Of a DNA stretch of 64,000 bases, positions 63,725 through 64,000 are shown one piece after another. Origin of the DNA: Actinokineospora inagensis DSM 44258 (GTDB lineage: Bacteria; Actinomycetota; Actinomycetes; Mycobacteriales; Pseudonocardiaceae). The stretch lies in assembly GCF_000482865.1 (NCBI RefSeq), contig NZ_AXWW01000010.1, positions 124,001-188,000 on the forward strand. Direction: 5' to 3'. The position numbers and the translations under genes are program-made. Below the pieces are notes generated by a model. That model was not told the origin of the DNA and searched no databases. It saw nothing but the letters and a program-made list of their open reading frames with translations. The number at the start of each line of letters is the position of its first letter. Position 1 is the stretch's first letter.

Positions 63725-64000
63725 TACCTATACCTGTGGGCCGTGTGGGGGACAGATCACCGAGGAGCGAGGTCGCTCGTTCGGTGTCGGTGATCTTAGC
63801 GATCATCCGGTGAGTCCGGGCCACGGCAGTCGGCAGTTGGGCGATGCGTTCGCGCGGGTCGAGCAGCCGCAACGGCGCCAGGGCTGCCTCGGCGCCGTCG
63901 AGGTCACGTTCACCCAGATGGGTGTCGGCGATGATCACGCGAGTCAGGGCGAGGTCGCCGTAGGAGTGTTCCTGGCCTGGCGCGGCGGCGTAACGGTCGA
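63708..64000 (-). CDS. C-terminal end of a TPR/XRE-type regulator, cut by window edge
   Basis: Open frame from the window's last base to TGA 63708-63710. It encodes YGDLALTRVIIADTHLGERD, ALAPLRLLDPRERIAQLP and a helical tail, typical of the C-terminus of actinobacterial XRE/TPR regulators. The GTG at 63938 lies inside it. The N-terminal HTH would be beyond the window. It overlaps the start of the APH-type kinase gene. Confidence 0.65.
   Translation of the reverse strand, partial: DRYAAAPGQEHSYGDLALTRVIIADTHLGERDLDGAEAALAPLRLLDPRERIAQLPTAVARTHRMIAKITDTERATSLLGDLSPTRPTGIGSAGPH

Overview
The window is very GC-rich, with GTG, ATG and TTG starts and many 1-8 nt start/stop overlaps. Together with TPR-type XRE regulators, Tat/Sec-secreted proteins, an RHS/DNRLRE protein pair and a furA-katG operon, this points to a filamentous actinobacterium, probably Pseudonocardiaceae (inference; no rRNA or taxonomic marker was compared).

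Left part (1-6.7 kb): the 3' end of uppP, a two-component system, a methyltransferase, GntR- and ArsR-type regulators and a secreted ricin-type lectin. At 7.6-12.8 kb lies a tightly overlapping five-gene cassette: a phytanoyl-CoA-type Fe(II)/2-oxoglutarate oxygenase, a DUF6271-like protein with a DxD motif, a fold-type III PLP decarboxylase, a GNAT and an MFS exporter. It reads as a compact, apparently uncharacterised biosynthesis-and-export operon for an amino-acid-derived metabolite. A TetR/SnoaL-like pair with two clear operator copies follows, then membrane proteins (AI-2E family, DUF7144, HdeD) and a GH15-MFS operon.

Middle (19-37 kb): an amidohydrolase, a TetR regulator, MFS transporters, a membrane-tethered solute-binding protein overlapping a polytopic membrane protein, and an APS kinase coupled to an unusual fusion of an FAD/NAD(P) module with a cysteine-dioxygenase-like cupin. 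furA-katG comes next, followed by a non-coding stretch with a 146-bp imperfect palindrome and G-rich tandem repeats. Then come a secreted TAP-type peptidase, a Tat-exported phospholipase C, and cbtBA behind a recognisable cobalamin riboswitch.

37.5-50 kb is dominated by two giant divergent secreted proteins. One is a 2,171-residue RHS polymorphic toxin with a one-base-overlapping candidate immunity gene. The other is a 1,825-residue DNRLRE/CBM-like protein whose C-terminal SGNH hydrolase is split by a LamG domain and has lost its nucleophile and catalytic histidine. A degraded FAD monooxygenase, a trypsin-like protease and an AGE-family epimerase follow.

Right part: a housekeeping cmk-plsC-der operon and tRNA-Pro(GGG), then an accessory region with the remains of an endonuclease-NTPase (defence-like) gene joined to a regulator lacking its HTH, two Nudix genes, several XRE/TPR regulators and a phosphotransferase. 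Six apparent frameshifts in the window are all of the -1 type, so some 'broken' genes may reflect one-base deletions in the assembly rather than true pseudogenes.
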